Made by a program: the position numbers and the translations under genes. From Candidatus Nitricoxidireducens bremensis (GTDB taxonomy: Bacteria > Pseudomonadota > Gammaproteobacteria > Burkholderiales > Rhodocyclaceae), in assembly GCA_030247725.1 (NCBI GenBank), contig JAOTRT010000002.1:1-64000 (forward strand): a stretch of DNA of 64,000 nucleotides, in the 5' to 3' direction. Shown here piece after piece: positions 48,431 through 57,613 of this stretch. Under the pieces are notes generated by a model. That model did no database searches and was not told the origin of the DNA. It saw nothing but the letters and a program-made list of their open reading frames with translations. Position 1 is the stretch's first letter, and the number at the start of each line of letters is the position of its first letter.

Positions 48431-49723
48431 ATGGCCGAGCCCCCGAACTGGCTTAACCTCGATCACGTCTGGCTGCCCTACGCCCAGATGGCGACCGCCC
48501 CGCTGCCCCTGCCCGTGGTCGGCGCCCAGGGCGTGCGCCTCGCCCTCGCCGACGGCCGCGAGCTCATCGACGGCATCTCGTCCTGGTGGACCGCCTGCCA
48601 CGGCTACGGCCATCCCCACATCGTCGCGGCGGTGCAGAAGCAGGCGGCCCAGCTCTCCCACGTCATGTTCGCCGGCCTCGCCCACGAGCCCGCCTACACG
48701 CTGGCGGCGCGGCTCGCCGCCCTGCTGCCCGGCGACCTGGAACACGTGTTCTTCTCCGAATCCGGCTCCGTATCAGTGGAGATTGCCCTCAAGATGGCGC
48801 TCCAGTACTGGCGCAACCACGGCCGGCCCGAGCGCCGCCGCGTACTGGCCTTCCGCGGCGGCTACCACGGCGACACCTTCATGACCATGGCGGCGACCGA
48901 TCCGGCCGTGGGCATGCACGAGGCCTTCCGCGGCATCGTGCCGCCGGCCCTGTTCGCCGACCTGCCGCGGGACGAGGCGAGCGCCGCCGCCTTCCACGAG
49001 CTGCTCGATGCCCAGGCGCCGACGCTCGCCGCCGTCGTCGTCGAGCCGCTGGTGCAGGGCGCCGGCGGCTTCCGCCTGCACGACGCGGCAACCCTGGCGC
49101 GCATCCGCGCCGCCTGCGACTTCCACGGCCTGCTGCTGGTCGCCGACGAAATCATGACCGGCTTCGGCCGCACCGGCAGCCTGTTCGCCTGCCAGCAGGC
49201 CCATGCGGTGCCAGACATCGTCTGCCTCTCCAAGGCCCTCACGGGCGGCACCCTGCCCCTGGCCGCCACCGTGGCGCGCCGCCACGTCTTCGACGCCTTC
49301 CGCGGCGAGGCCTTCGAGCGCGCCCTCATGCACGGCCCCACCTACATGGCCAACGCGCTGGCCTGCGCCGCCGCCAACGCCTCCCTCGACCTTTTCGAGC
49401 GGGAGCCGCGCCTGCTGCAGGTGGCGGCAATCGAGGACCAGCTGCGTCACGAGCTGGAAGCCTGCCGCTCCCTGCCCGGCGTCGTCGACGTGCGCGTGAA
49501 GGGAGCCCTGGGCGTGGTGGAGCTGGACGGCCCCGCCGCCGGCCTGCGCCCTGCCTTCGTCGAGCGCGGCGTCTGGCTGCGGCCCTTCGGCAACGTGGTG
49601 TATCTCATGCCGCCCTTCGTCATCGACACCGCCGACCTGTCGCGCCTGACGACGACCGTCTGGGAGGTGGTGGCCCGCTGGTCCCGCGAGCGCCCCAAGG
49701 AGAAAGTGCGCGATGTGGTTTGA
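48431..49723 (+). CDS. bioA: adenosylmethionine-8-amino-7-oxononanoate aminotransferase
   Basis: This 430-residue PLP enzyme transfers the amino group of SAM to KAPA, giving DAPA. Substrate loop SSWWTACHGYGHP is present, as is the PLP-binding lysine in LSKALTGG. It heads the plus-strand biotin operon bioA-bioF-bioH-bioC, and bioF overlaps its end by 11 bases. bioB is not in this window. Confidence 0.96.
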   Translation: MAEPPNWLNLDHVWLPYAQMATAPLPLPVVGAQGVRLALADGRELIDGISSWWTACHGYGHPHIVAAVQKQAAQLSHVMFAGLAHEPAYTLAARLAALLPGDLEHVFFSESGSVSVEIALKMALQYWRNHGRPERRRVLAFRGGYHGDTFMTMAATDPAVGMHEAFRGIVPPALFADLPRDEASAAAFHELLDAQAPTLAAVVVEPLVQGAGGFRLHDAATLARIRAACDFHGLLLVADEIMTGFGRTGSLFACQQAHAVPDIVCLSKALTGGTLPLAATVARRHVFDAFRGEAFERALMHGPTYMANALACAAANASLDLFEREPRLLQVAAIEDQLRHELEACRSLPGVVDVRVKGALGVVELDGPAAGLRPAFVERGVWLRPFGNVVYLMPPFVIDTADLSRLTTTVWEVVARWSRERPKEKVRDVV

Positions 49724-50873
49724 CGCCGCCGCCGAGAGAGCCCTCGCCGAGCTGGACGCCGCCAGCCGCCGCCGGCGCATCCGCCCCGTCGCCATCCCCG
49801 GCCCGCGCCTGGTGCTGGCCGACGGCCGCAGCCTGATCGACGCTTCCAGCAACGACTACCTGGGCCTGTCCCAGCACCCGTCCCTCAAGGCCCGCGCCAT
49901 CGAATGGGTGCAGCGCTTCGGTGCCGGCGCCCGGGCGGCGCGCCTCGTCACCGGCACCCTGGAGGCGGTGACGGAACTGGAAAGCCGTCTCGCCCAGTTC
50001 AAGGGCACGGCAGCCGCCCTGCTGTTCAACGCCGGCTGGCAGGCCAACGCCGCCGTGCTGCCGGCCCTGTTCGAACTCGCCGGCGGACGCGACGCCCTGG
50101 TGTTCACCGACCGTCTCAACCACGCCAGCCTCCACGCCGGCTGCGCCGCCGCAGGTGTGAAGCAGATCCGCTTCCGCCACAACGACCTCGCCCACCTGGA
50201 AGAGCTGCTCATCCAGCATGCCGCCGGCAAGCCCTGTTTCATCGTCACCGAATCCGTCTTCAGCATGGACGGCGACCGGGCCGACGTGGCCGCCCTGCAC
50301 GCCATCGCGCAACGGCACGACGCCCTGCTCTACCTGGACGAAGCCCACGCCACGGGCGTGCTCGGTCCCTACGGCGCGGGCCTCGGCACCGCCGCCTCCG
50401 GCGCCGTCGTCATGGGCACCCTGGGCAAGGCCCTGGGCAGCGCGGGCGCCTACATCGCCGGTACGCGGAACCTCATCGATTACCTGATCAACCGCAGCGG
50501 CGGCTTCGTCTACACGACAGCCCCCGCCCCCGCCGCCTGCGGCGCCGTGGATGCGGCCCTGGACCTGCTGCCGGACATGGACGCCGAACGCGCACTGCTG
50601 GCCCAACGCGGCGAGCGCCTGCGGGCGCGGCTCCACGGCATCGGCATCGACACCCTGGCCTCGTCCACCCAGATCGTGCCGGCGATTCTCGGCAGCGAGG
50701 AGAAGGCCCTCGCCGCCCAGAAGCGGATGGAGGAACTGGGCGTGCTGGCCATCGCCATCCGCCCGCCGACGGTGCCGGAAGGTCTGGCCCGGCTGCGATT
50801 CTCCCTGTCGTCCGCCCACGGCGACGCCGACTTCGAACGACTGCTCGACGCGGCGGGTGCCCTCGCGGAATGA
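49713..50873 (+). CDS. bioF: 8-amino-7-oxononanoate synthase
   Basis: This 386-residue PLP enzyme of the alpha-oxoamine synthase family joins pimeloyl-ACP and alanine to KAPA. The DEAHATGVLG block and the PLP lysine in GTLGKALGSAG are present. It overlaps bioA by 11 bases and bioH by 4 bases (ATGA), implying coupled translation. Confidence 0.96.
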   Translation: MWFDAAAERALAELDAASRRRRIRPVAIPGPRLVLADGRSLIDASSNDYLGLSQHPSLKARAIEWVQRFGAGARAARLVTGTLEAVTELESRLAQFKGTAAALLFNAGWQANAAVLPALFELAGGRDALVFTDRLNHASLHAGCAAAGVKQIRFRHNDLAHLEELLIQHAAGKPCFIVTESVFSMDGDRADVAALHAIAQRHDALLYLDEAHATGVLGPYGAGLGTAASGAVVMGTLGKALGSAGAYIAGTRNLIDYLINRSGGFVYTTAPAPAACGAVDAALDLLPDMDAERALLAQRGERLRARLHGIGIDTLASSTQIVPAILGSEEKALAAQKRMEELGVLAIAIRPPTVPEGLARLRFSLSSAHGDADFERLLDAAGALAE

Positions 50874-51502
50874 AGCCCCGCATCACGCTGGTCCACGGCT
50901 GGAGCTACGACGCCTCGATCTGGCGCGAGGTGCTGCCGCTGCTCAATGGCCTCGACGTGGAAGCGGCCGACCTGGGCTTCTTCGGCAAGTCGGCCCTGCC
51001 GCAGCTTTGCGACGCGCCGCGCATCGCCGTCGGCCATTCCCTGGGCGTCCTCTGGTGGCTGGCCCTGACGGACCTGCCCTGGGCGAAGCTCGTCGCCATC
51101 AACGGCTTCCCCCGCTTCACGGCCGCCGCCGACTTCCCCGCCGGCGTGGCGCCGCGGGTGCTGGAGCGCATGATCAAGCGTTTCGCCGTGGCGCCCGCCG
51201 CCGTGCTCGCCGACTTCCACACCGCCTGCGGCGGTGCCGGCCCGGACCTGCCGGCCGATCCGGCGCCGCTGGCCGCCGGCCTGCGCACCCTGGGCGAGGC
51301 GGACGGCCGCGCCGTCCTGGCGACGCGCCTCGACGACGTGCTGGCCCTGGCCGCCCGCGACGACGCCATCGTGCCGGCCGCCCTCAGCGAGGCCGCCTTC
51401 GGGCCGCGTCTCGAATGGCTGCCCCAGGGCAGCCACCTGCTGCCCCTCACGCACCCGCAGGCCTGTGCGCGCCTGATCCGCCGGGCCGTGGACTCGCTGT
51501 GA
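50870..51502 (+). CDS. bioH: BioH-type pimeloyl-ACP methyl ester esterase
   Basis: This 210-residue alpha/beta hydrolase releases pimeloyl-ACP from its methyl ester. The catalytic triad is visible as S57 in VGHSLG, Asp in AARDDAIVP and His in GSHLLP. The N-terminal LVHGW is the oxyanion segment. It is somewhat shorter than E. coli BioH but stands in the right operon place between bioF and bioC. The start overlaps the bioF stop, and the stop overlaps the bioC GTG. Confidence 0.9.
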   Translation: MKPRITLVHGWSYDASIWREVLPLLNGLDVEAADLGFFGKSALPQLCDAPRIAVGHSLGVLWWLALTDLPWAKLVAINGFPRFTAAADFPAGVAPRVLERMIKRFAVAPAAVLADFHTACGGAGPDLPADPAPLAAGLRTLGEADGRAVLATRLDDVLALAARDDAIVPAALSEAAFGPRLEWLPQGSHLLPLTHPQACARLIRRAVDSL

Positions 51503-52266
51503 GCCGCAAAGCCCGCATCGCGGCGCGCTTCGGCGCCGCCTCGCCCAATTACGATGCCGCCGCCGTCCTGCAGAAGGAAGCCGCCCTGCGCCTCGCCCGC
51601 CGTGTCCAGACCCTGACGCTGCCCGCCGCGCCGCGGGTGCTGGAGGTCGGCTGCGGCACCGGCCACCTGACCCGGGCCCTGGCGCCCGCCATCGGCGGCG
51701 AATGGACGGTCACCGACATCGCGCCGGCCATGGTGGAGGAATGCGCAAGCCGCTGCGCCGGGGCCGGCGTCACGGCTCGCTTCGCAGCCATGGACGGCGA
51801 GCATCCCGACCTATCCACCGGCGGCTTCGACCTCGTCGTCTCCAGCCTGGCCGCCCAGTGGTTCGAGGACCTGCCCGGCGCCCTCGCCGCCTGGTCGCGG
51901 CTGCTGGCGCCCGGCGGATGCATCGCCCTGGCGACGCTGGGCCACGGCAGCTTCGCCGAATGGCGCGCCGCCCATGCCGAGGTGGGCCTCGCCGCCGCGA
52001 CCCACGAGTATCCGGACGCCGCCGGCCTCGCCCGCTGCTTTCCGCCGGGCATGGAGGTGGCGATAACGGAGGAAGCGCTGACCGAGCCCTTCGCCGCGCC
52101 CATCGAATTCCTGCGGCGCCTGCGCGCCATCGGCGCCGACACGCCGGCCGCCGGCACGCGCCCCCTGTCGGCGGGACAGTTGCGCCGCGTGATGAAGGCA
52201 TTGACGCGGCAGGGCGCCGCGTCCATCGGCTACCGCCTGCTCTACGCGACGGCGCGCCGCAGCTGA
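51499..52266 (+). CDS. bioC: malonyl-ACP O-methyltransferase
   Basis: This 255-residue SAM-dependent enzyme methylates malonyl-ACP to begin pimeloyl synthesis. Marks are the N-terminal RFGAASPNYDAAAVLQKEAA, SAM motif LEVGCGTGHLT and VVSSLAAQWFEDLP. The start is a GTG that overlaps the bioH stop (GTGA). It is the last gene of the biotin operon and is convergent with the next membrane protein. Confidence 0.94.
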   Translation: MSRKARIAARFGAASPNYDAAAVLQKEAALRLARRVQTLTLPAAPRVLEVGCGTGHLTRALAPAIGGEWTVTDIAPAMVEECASRCAGAGVTARFAAMDGEHPDLSTGGFDLVVSSLAAQWFEDLPGALAAWSRLLAPGGCIALATLGHGSFAEWRAAHAEVGLAAATHEYPDAAGLARCFPPGMEVAITEEALTEPFAAPIEFLRRLRAIGADTPAAGTRPLSAGQLRRVMKALTRQGAASIGYRLLYATARRS

Positions 52267-52267
52267 T

Positions 52268-52669
52268 TCAGGCCGGCAGGCCCTTGCGGTCCAGCAGCAC
52301 CAGCCAGCCGCGTCCCACACGGTAGAGCACCCACAGGCCGGTGCCGGCCACCAGGGCCCAGGCGAAGGGGATGCCGATCACGGTGACGAACATCGCCACG
52401 GCCACCAGCATCCACAGCACGGCGAACCAGAAGGTGCGCAGCTGCCAGCGCCAGTGGCTCTCCAGCCAGGAGCCGGCGACGCGGCTGCGGGTGGCGAAGT
52501 TGATGACGACGGCGATGATGGACGGCCAGCCGGTGATGAAGGAACCGACGATGGTGGCCGAGGTGAGCAGGCCGCCGATGGCCGAAAGGGCGTGCAGCCC
52601 GTACATGACGTGAGCCCAGGCGCGGGGGCCTTCGAGATCGTTGGCGTCGATGACTTCGTAGTCGGCCAT
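52268..52669 (-). CDS. DUF4870-like membrane protein
   Basis: This 133-residue protein has about three membrane spans (27-45, 82-105, 108-122). It carries the HALSAIGGLLTSATIVG and SHWRWQLRTFWFAVLW pattern seen in small DUF4870-like proteins. The function is unknown. It lies 7 bases downstream of ubiA on the same strand, so it is probably co-transcribed, and ends just before convergent bioC. Confidence 0.75.
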   Translation of the reverse strand: MADYEVIDANDLEGPRAWAHVMYGLHALSAIGGLLTSATIVGSFITGWPSIIAVVINFATRSRVAGSWLESHWRWQLRTFWFAVLWMLVAVAMFVTVIGIPFAWALVAGTGLWVLYRVGRGWLVLLDRKGLPA

Positions 52670-52676
52670 GGGATTC

Positions 52677-53564
52677 CTATCGGAGCAGGGGCTTGAGGTT
52701 CAGTTCGGCGACGATGCCGGCAAACACCGCGGCGCCGAACCAATTGTTGTGCAGGAAGGCCTTGAAGCAGGCCATGCGCTCGCGGTCGCGGATCAGCGTG
52801 TAATGGTAGCCGGCGATGGCGGCGGCGGCCACCAGGCCCGCGGCGTAAAAGCCGCCCAGGCCCAGGCGCCAGCCCACCCAGACCAGCAGGGCGAGCGTGA
52901 CGCCGTAGCAGAACATGACGGCGGCCACGTCGAAGCGGCCGAAGGTGATGGCCGAGGTCTTGATGCCGATGCGCAGGTCGTCGTCGCGATCCACCATGGC
53001 GTACTCGGTGTCGTAGGCCACGGCCCAGAAGACGTTGGCGACCAGCAGCCACCAGGCCTCCGCCGGCACCGCCTGCTGCACGGCGGCGTAGCCCATGGGG
53101 ATGCCGAAGCCGAAGGCGACGCCCAGGTAGGCCTGGGGCACGGCGAAGAAGCGCTTGGTGAAGGGATAGCTGGCGGCGAGGAACAGGGCCGCCACCGAGT
53201 AGGCCCACACCAGCCTGGGCAGCGCCAGCACCAGCAGGAAGGCGCAGACCAACAGCGCCGCGAAGAGGCCGAGGGCCTCCCGCGTGCCCACCTTGCCCGC
53301 CGCCAGGGGGCGCATCTTGGTGCGCTCCACATGGGGGTCGAAATCCCGGTCGGCGTAGTCGTTGATGACGCAGCCGGCCGAGCGCATCAGCACCGTGCCG
53401 AGGGTGAAGATCCAGACCACCACCGGGTCGGGCCGCCCGCCGCTGGCGAACCACAGGGCCCACAGGGTGGGCCAGAGCAGCAGCAGGATGCCGATGGGCT
53501 TGTCGAGCCGCATCAATCGCTCGTAGTTATCGAGCTTTTCGCGAACTAGAGCTATATTTATCAC
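52677..53564 (-). CDS. ubiA: 4-hydroxybenzoate polyprenyltransferase
   Basis: This membrane prenyltransferase of about 295 residues joins the polyprenyl chain to 4-hydroxybenzoate in ubiquinone synthesis. Both Asp-rich motifs are present: [20 protein letters not shown] and [20 protein letters not shown]. The core [20 protein letters not shown] matches the family N-terminus. I favour the GTG at 53564, which gives the usual lead of about 17 residues. A longer GTG start at 53597 is possible. The sequence around the start is unusually A+T rich and may be promoter. Confidence 0.92.
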   Translation of the reverse strand: MINIALVREKLDNYERLMRLDKPIGILLLLWPTLWALWFASGGRPDPVVVWIFTLGTVLMRSAGCVINDYADRDFDPHVERTKMRPLAAGKVGTREALGLFAALLVCAFLLVLALPRLVWAYSVAALFLAASYPFTKRFFAVPQAYLGVAFGFGIPMGYAAVQQAVPAEAWWLLVANVFWAVAYDTEYAMVDRDDDLRIGIKTSAITFGRFDVAAVMFCYGVTLALLVWVGWRLGLGGFYAAGLVAAAAIAGYHYTLIRDRERMACFKAFLHNNWFGAAVFAGIVAELNLKPLLR

Positions 53565-53711
53565 GACCTTGTCACCGGTACGGTAAAACGTGAGCACTAT
53601 CAGAGCGCGGAGAGCTTACCAGCATCAAGTCCAGCTCAGAAGAACCGGCTTCGCGCCTTACCCCGCATGGTTAATTGTTTGTTTGCCGACGATTAGAGAT
53701 AGGAGAGGGCC

Positions 53712-54293
53712 TTGAAAGTATCGCTTCGGGAAATTGTTGGCCCGTGGGATGAAGGCTGGGTGTTGGACAAGCACAGCGTTGGAAGCGTATGTATCGGACA
53801 CAATGAGTATGGACATCCTGTTTTCGAAACCACGCGCACTGAAGTCGGCGAAGCTACGTTCCAACTCAAGTATCGCGGCGACTGGGCACAAGCGCGGCAA
53901 CTTGCACAAGCTATTTCTGACCATATCTACCCAAAGCTGGCTAATGTTGGATTTATCGTCCCGATGCCAGCTTCAACTCAAAGACCACGGCAGCCTGTCA
54001 CCGAAGTTGCCAACGAACTGGGAAAATTGGTGAAATTGCCTGTCTTCGACAAACTATTATTGAAGACCGCGAACGGAAAATCACTCAAGAACCTGAACAC
54101 CAAAGACGAGAAGATCGAGGCCATCGGCGACAGCTTCAATGTGAATGATGCGATTACCAACGATGGGCAATGGAACGTTCTTGTCGTCGATGACTTGTTC
54201 CATACCGGGGCCTCGATGGAAGCAGCTTGCAAGGTGCTGCGGGCGTATCCAAAAGTACGGAAGATCTACGTAGTCGCACTGACTTGGAGATAG
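53712..54293 (+). CDS. ComF-like phosphoribosyltransferase (island gene 1)
   Basis: This 193-residue protein of the phosphoribosyltransferase superfamily is ComF-like. The PRPP loop is VLVVDDLFHTGAS (about 158-170), and FIVPMPASTQRPRQP corresponds to the ComF substrate segment. It lacks the N-terminal zinc finger of housekeeping ComF. The start is TTG behind a strong AGGAGAGG. The DNA is clearly A+T richer than the flanking genes, indicating transfer. It is followed 3 bases later by a SLOG-like gene, and the two form an isolated pair between ubiA and an MFS gene. Confidence 0.82.
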   Translation: MKVSLREIVGPWDEGWVLDKHSVGSVCIGHNEYGHPVFETTRTEVGEATFQLKYRGDWAQARQLAQAISDHIYPKLANVGFIVPMPASTQRPRQPVTEVANELGKLVKLPVFDKLLLKTANGKSLKNLNTKDEKIEAIGDSFNVNDAITNDGQWNVLVVDDLFHTGASMEAACKVLRAYPKVRKIYVVALTWR

Positions 54294-54296
54294 AGA

Positions 54297-54857
54297 ATGG
54301 TCACGCGGGTTTTTATTGCCGGCTCTATGAACATTAAACACCTTGACCCTAAGGTGAAAGAGCGCATCGATAATATCGTGGCACAAGGCTTTGAAGTCGT
54401 GGTGGGTGATGCCGACGGAGCCGATACGTCAATTCAATGGCATCTGCTCAGTCAGGGAGCGACAAGGGCAACAGTCTTCTGTAGCGGCGAGCGCCCTAGG
54501 AACAACGTGGGTGACTGGCCGGTTCAGTGCGTTCAAACAAGCCACGCTGAAGGATCACGCGCATTCTTTACCGCCAAGGATATTCGCATGGCCGAGATGG
54601 CAGACATCGGTTTAATGATCTGGGACACAAAGAGTACAGGCACGCTAAACAATGTCATAGAACTTCTGGTCCGCAAGAAAAAATCCGTCGTCTTTGTGAA
54701 TAAGGCTAAGGTCTTCAAGAACATCACAACCGTTGAGCAGCTAGAAGAACTGCTCTCGTATATGTCGGAACACGCCAAACAAAAGGCCAACGAAAAAATT
54801 AGGCTGTTTGATCGAATTGACTCATTGAAGCACGAACAGATGCAGATGTTCGCCTGA
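54297..54857 (+). CDS. SLOG-superfamily-like protein (island gene 2)
   Basis: This 186-residue protein looks like a member of the SLOG/YspA (DUF2493-like) Rossmannoid fold. It opens VFIAGSMNI, then has the nucleotide-loop-like GDADGAD (about 38-44), a K-D-x-x-MAEMAD helix and STGTLNNVIELL (about 117-128), which matches the GT-N phosphate-binding end of the family. The last 45 residues are a charged helix. SLOG proteins bind or cut nucleotides and are often paired with nucleotide-modifying enzymes in conflict systems. It is A+T rich like its partner, and the function is inferred. Confidence 0.72.
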   Translation: MVTRVFIAGSMNIKHLDPKVKERIDNIVAQGFEVVVGDADGADTSIQWHLLSQGATRATVFCSGERPRNNVGDWPVQCVQTSHAEGSRAFFTAKDIRMAEMADIGLMIWDTKSTGTLNNVIELLVRKKKSVVFVNKAKVFKNITTVEQLEELLSYMSEHAKQKANEKIRLFDRIDSLKHEQMQMFA

Positions 54858-54878
54858 TTCAATGTCAGGAGACGGGTT

Positions 54879-56177
54879 TTATATCGCCCCATTGTCGGCG
54901 GCGGCGTCCCGGCGGCCCCGGGCCTCGTCCACGCCGCGCAGGATCAGCAGGCCGACGACGAAGTAGGCGCCGGTGATGAGGATGGCGAGGCGGTGGTCGC
55001 CGCCCGAGACCCAGGTGACGACGCCGTAGGTCAGCGGCCCGAGGATGGCCGAGCATTTCACCGCCAGCCCCCAGAGGCCGAAGAACTCCCCATGCCGCGC
55101 CGGCGGACAGAGGGCGCCGACGAGGGCGCGCCCCGCCGACTGGCTGGCGCCGAGGCAGAAGCCGGCGATGTTGGCGGCGAGCCAGAAAAGCGCCGGCCCC
55201 TTGGCCGCCCAGGCCAGCAGGACCATCGCGATCCAGCCCGCCAGCGTCAGGGCGATGGCGCGCACGTGGCCGATGCGGTCCTGCAGGTGGCCGAAGGCGA
55301 AGGCGCCGAGGGCCGCCGTGATGTTGACGAGAAAGATCAGCTTGATGGTGTCCGCGGTGGCGAAGCCCATGGCCTGTTCGGCGTAGATGGCGGCCAGGGC
55401 GATGACCGCCTGGATGCCGGCCTGGTAGAAGACGATGCAGAGCATGAAGCGGCCCATGTCCGGGAAGCGGCGCGCATCGCGCAGCGTCCGGGCCACGCGG
55501 GCGAAGGCGGCCCGCGCGGGCAAGGCGGCGGCAGCGCGCGGCACGGCCCGTTCCCGCAGGACGATGAAGGTGGGCAGGCTGGCGAGGGCGAACAGCCCGG
55601 CCGTAATGAGCATGGCCCCCGGCACGAAGTCCGGCGCCGCCCAGCCGCGGCCCTGGGCCCAGGTCACCCAGGCCAGGCAGGCGCCCAGGCTGACGAGCCC
55701 GCCCAGGTAGCCCAGGCTCCAGCCCCAGCCCGACACCCGGCCGAGGCTGTCGCCCTCCGCCAACTCGGGCAGGAAGGCCGCCGCCAGGTTCTCGCCGCTG
55801 CCGAAGCAATAGTTGGAGAGCACGAGGAAGACCACCGCCAGCCAGAGGCTGCCCGGTCCCGCCAGGGCAAGCCCCGCCGTGGCCAGCACGCAGCCGGCGG
55901 TGGTGAAGGCCAGCAGCCGCTTCTTCGCCGCGAAGGCATCGGCATGGGCGCCCAGCAGGGGCGCCGTGATCATGATGAGCAGGTAGGAGACGGCCAGCGC
56001 CGCCGTCCACGCGAAGGTGGCCCAGGGCGCCTTGCCCGCCACCACGGCAACGAAGTAGGCGTTGAAGATGGCCGTGATGACCACCGTCGTGTAGCCCGAG
56101 TTGGCGAAGTCGTACATGGCCCAGGCCCAGACCTCGCGGGGGGAGACGCCGTCGGAGAGGGTGCGGTGGGTCGCCAA
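54879..56177 (-). CDS. UMF1/Atg22-type MFS transporter
   Basis: This integral membrane protein of about 432 residues has 12 spans and belongs to the UMF1 branch of the major facilitator superfamily. The family start EVWAWAMYDFANSGYTTVV is intact, and RALVGALCPPARHGEFFG lies in the second half. Relatives in fungi export amino acids from vacuoles. Bacterial substrates are unknown. The start is TTG at 56177 with no strong ribosome binding site, and the true start may lie a few codons later. Confidence 0.87.
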   Translation of the reverse strand: MATHRTLSDGVSPREVWAWAMYDFANSGYTTVVITAIFNAYFVAVVAGKAPWATFAWTAALAVSYLLIMITAPLLGAHADAFAAKKRLLAFTTAGCVLATAGLALAGPGSLWLAVVFLVLSNYCFGSGENLAAAFLPELAEGDSLGRVSGWGWSLGYLGGLVSLGACLAWVTWAQGRGWAAPDFVPGAMLITAGLFALASLPTFIVLRERAVPRAAAALPARAAFARVARTLRDARRFPDMGRFMLCIVFYQAGIQAVIALAAIYAEQAMGFATADTIKLIFLVNITAALGAFAFGHLQDRIGHVRAIALTLAGWIAMVLLAWAAKGPALFWLAANIAGFCLGASQSAGRALVGALCPPARHGEFFGLWGLAVKCSAILGPLTYGVVTWVSGGDHRLAILITGAYFVVGLLILRGVDEARGRRDAAADNGAI

Positions 56178-56440
56178 GTCGGCCTGCCGGAGAGTGGGTG
56201 GGACGGCAATGTTATCGGGATGCGGGGCCGGCGTCTGCTTTCGGCGGGAGCCAATCGCGGCACATTCCGTGTAAAAATGCCCCCATCATGATCGGGCGGA
56301 TGCCGGCTCCGCAGCGCATCGATTCCGGCATCCGATCCGAGGCGTGCGAAGCATCGAACGGCGAATCTCCCGATGCCCATCGCCCGCCTTCATCCACCCA
56401 GACCAACCCTTGCATTTCGCGAATGCACCGGAGGCATGCA

Positions 56441-56914
56441 ATGTCCGAAGAGATTCCGGATTTACTTCGAAACCTTGAGTTTTTCAACGGCTACTCCGAC
56501 GGGAATCTGGAGACCATCTCGCAGTACCTGGCGCGCAGCACGGTACCCAAAGGCGCCGTCATCTTCCGCGAAGGCGAGCCCGGAAGCTTCATGCTCTTCA
56601 TCGTCGAGGGGCATGTCTCCGTCTACAAGGACAGCGAGAATGGGGCGAGCCACTTGCTGACCCAGGAGGGCAGCGGCCTGACGGTCGGCGAAATGGCCTT
56701 GATCGACCGCTCGTCCCGCTCCGCCACCTGCGTTGCGGAAGGGGCCTGCGACATCCTGGTGATGACCGATCACGCCCTCGCCCGCCTGGTTTCCGATCAC
56801 CCTTCGGTCGCCTTCCAGTTCGCAATCAGCCTCGCCAAACTGCTCTCGCGGAGATTGCGCCGGACATCCGGCGAGTTGGCCGACTTCGCCATGGAAGCCT
56901 ACATGGACGCCTGA
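56441..56914 (+). CDS. cyclic-nucleotide-binding domain protein
   Basis: This 157-residue protein consists almost entirely of one cNMP-binding barrel (about 10-125), with IFREGEPGSFMLFIVEGHVSV-type strands and TVGEMALIDRSSRSATC in the nucleotide-binding loop. A C-terminal helix (to 157) lacks a helix-turn-helix, so it is not a CRP-type regulator and probably acts on a partner protein. The start is the ATG at 56441 behind GGAGG. It stands alone between the MFS and flavoprotein genes. Confidence 0.85.
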   Translation: MSEEIPDLLRNLEFFNGYSDGNLETISQYLARSTVPKGAVIFREGEPGSFMLFIVEGHVSVYKDSENGASHLLTQEGSGLTVGEMALIDRSSRSATCVAEGACDILVMTDHALARLVSDHPSVAFQFAISLAKLLSRRLRRTSGELADFAMEAYMDA

Positions 56915-57028
56915 CCGGGGGCAGGCAAATGCCGCGCCGGCGGGGCCGGACGTCATCGCCACTGTCTAGAATGGGATGGCAGGTTCCTGCCCGCCGCTTG
57001 CCGACCAACGCCCTACAGGAGGTCTCCC

Positions 57029-57571
57029 ATGCGCCAGATGAAACTCAGCAAGGCCTTCACCCTGATGGAATCCGGGCCCGTCGTCCTCGTCACGACCCAC
57101 GACGGCAAGAAGCCCAACATCATGACCCTCTCCTGGACCATGGTGGTGGATTTCACACCCGTATTCGCCATCACCACGGGGCCATGGAACCACTCCTACG
57201 CGGCCCTGCGCAAGCACCGGGAGTGCGTCATCGCCATTCCCACCGTGGACCTGCTGGACAAGGTGGTCGGCGTCGGAACCTGCTCCGGGGCGGATACCGA
57301 CAAGTTCGCCAAGTTCAAGCTCACCCCCGTATCGGGGAAGCACGTCCGGGCGCCCCTCATCAAGGAGTGCCTCGCCAACATCGAATGCAAGGTGGTCGAC
57401 ATCGTCAGGAAGCACAACATCGTCGTGCTCGAAGCGATGGCCGCCTGCGTCGATACCGCGCGCAAGGAGCGGCGCACGCTTCACGCCGTGGGGGACGGCA
57501 CCTTCATCGTGGACGGGCGCAGGATAGACCGGAAGAAGGCGATGGCTTCCAAGCTGCCGGCGGGGTTGTAG
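57029..57571 (+). CDS. flavin reductase family protein
   Basis: This 180-residue protein has the FMN-binding split-barrel fold of the flavin reductase/DIM6 family. Recognisable strands are PVVLVTTHDGKKPNIMTLSW, FAITTGPWNHSYAALRK and CVIAIPTVDLLDKV with GTCSGADTDKFAKF. Such proteins bind FMN and serve as oxygenase reductase partners or stand alone. It has a strong AGGAGG before the ATG. No monooxygenase partner is adjacent. Confidence 0.88.
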   Translation: MRQMKLSKAFTLMESGPVVLVTTHDGKKPNIMTLSWTMVVDFTPVFAITTGPWNHSYAALRKHRECVIAIPTVDLLDKVVGVGTCSGADTDKFAKFKLTPVSGKHVRAPLIKECLANIECKVVDIVRKHNIVVLEAMAACVDTARKERRTLHAVGDGTFIVDGRRIDRKKAMASKLPAGL

Positions 57572-57613
57572 GCGGGCGTTCCCGCAACTTCATATCCCGC
57601 CTGCCTGAAACCG

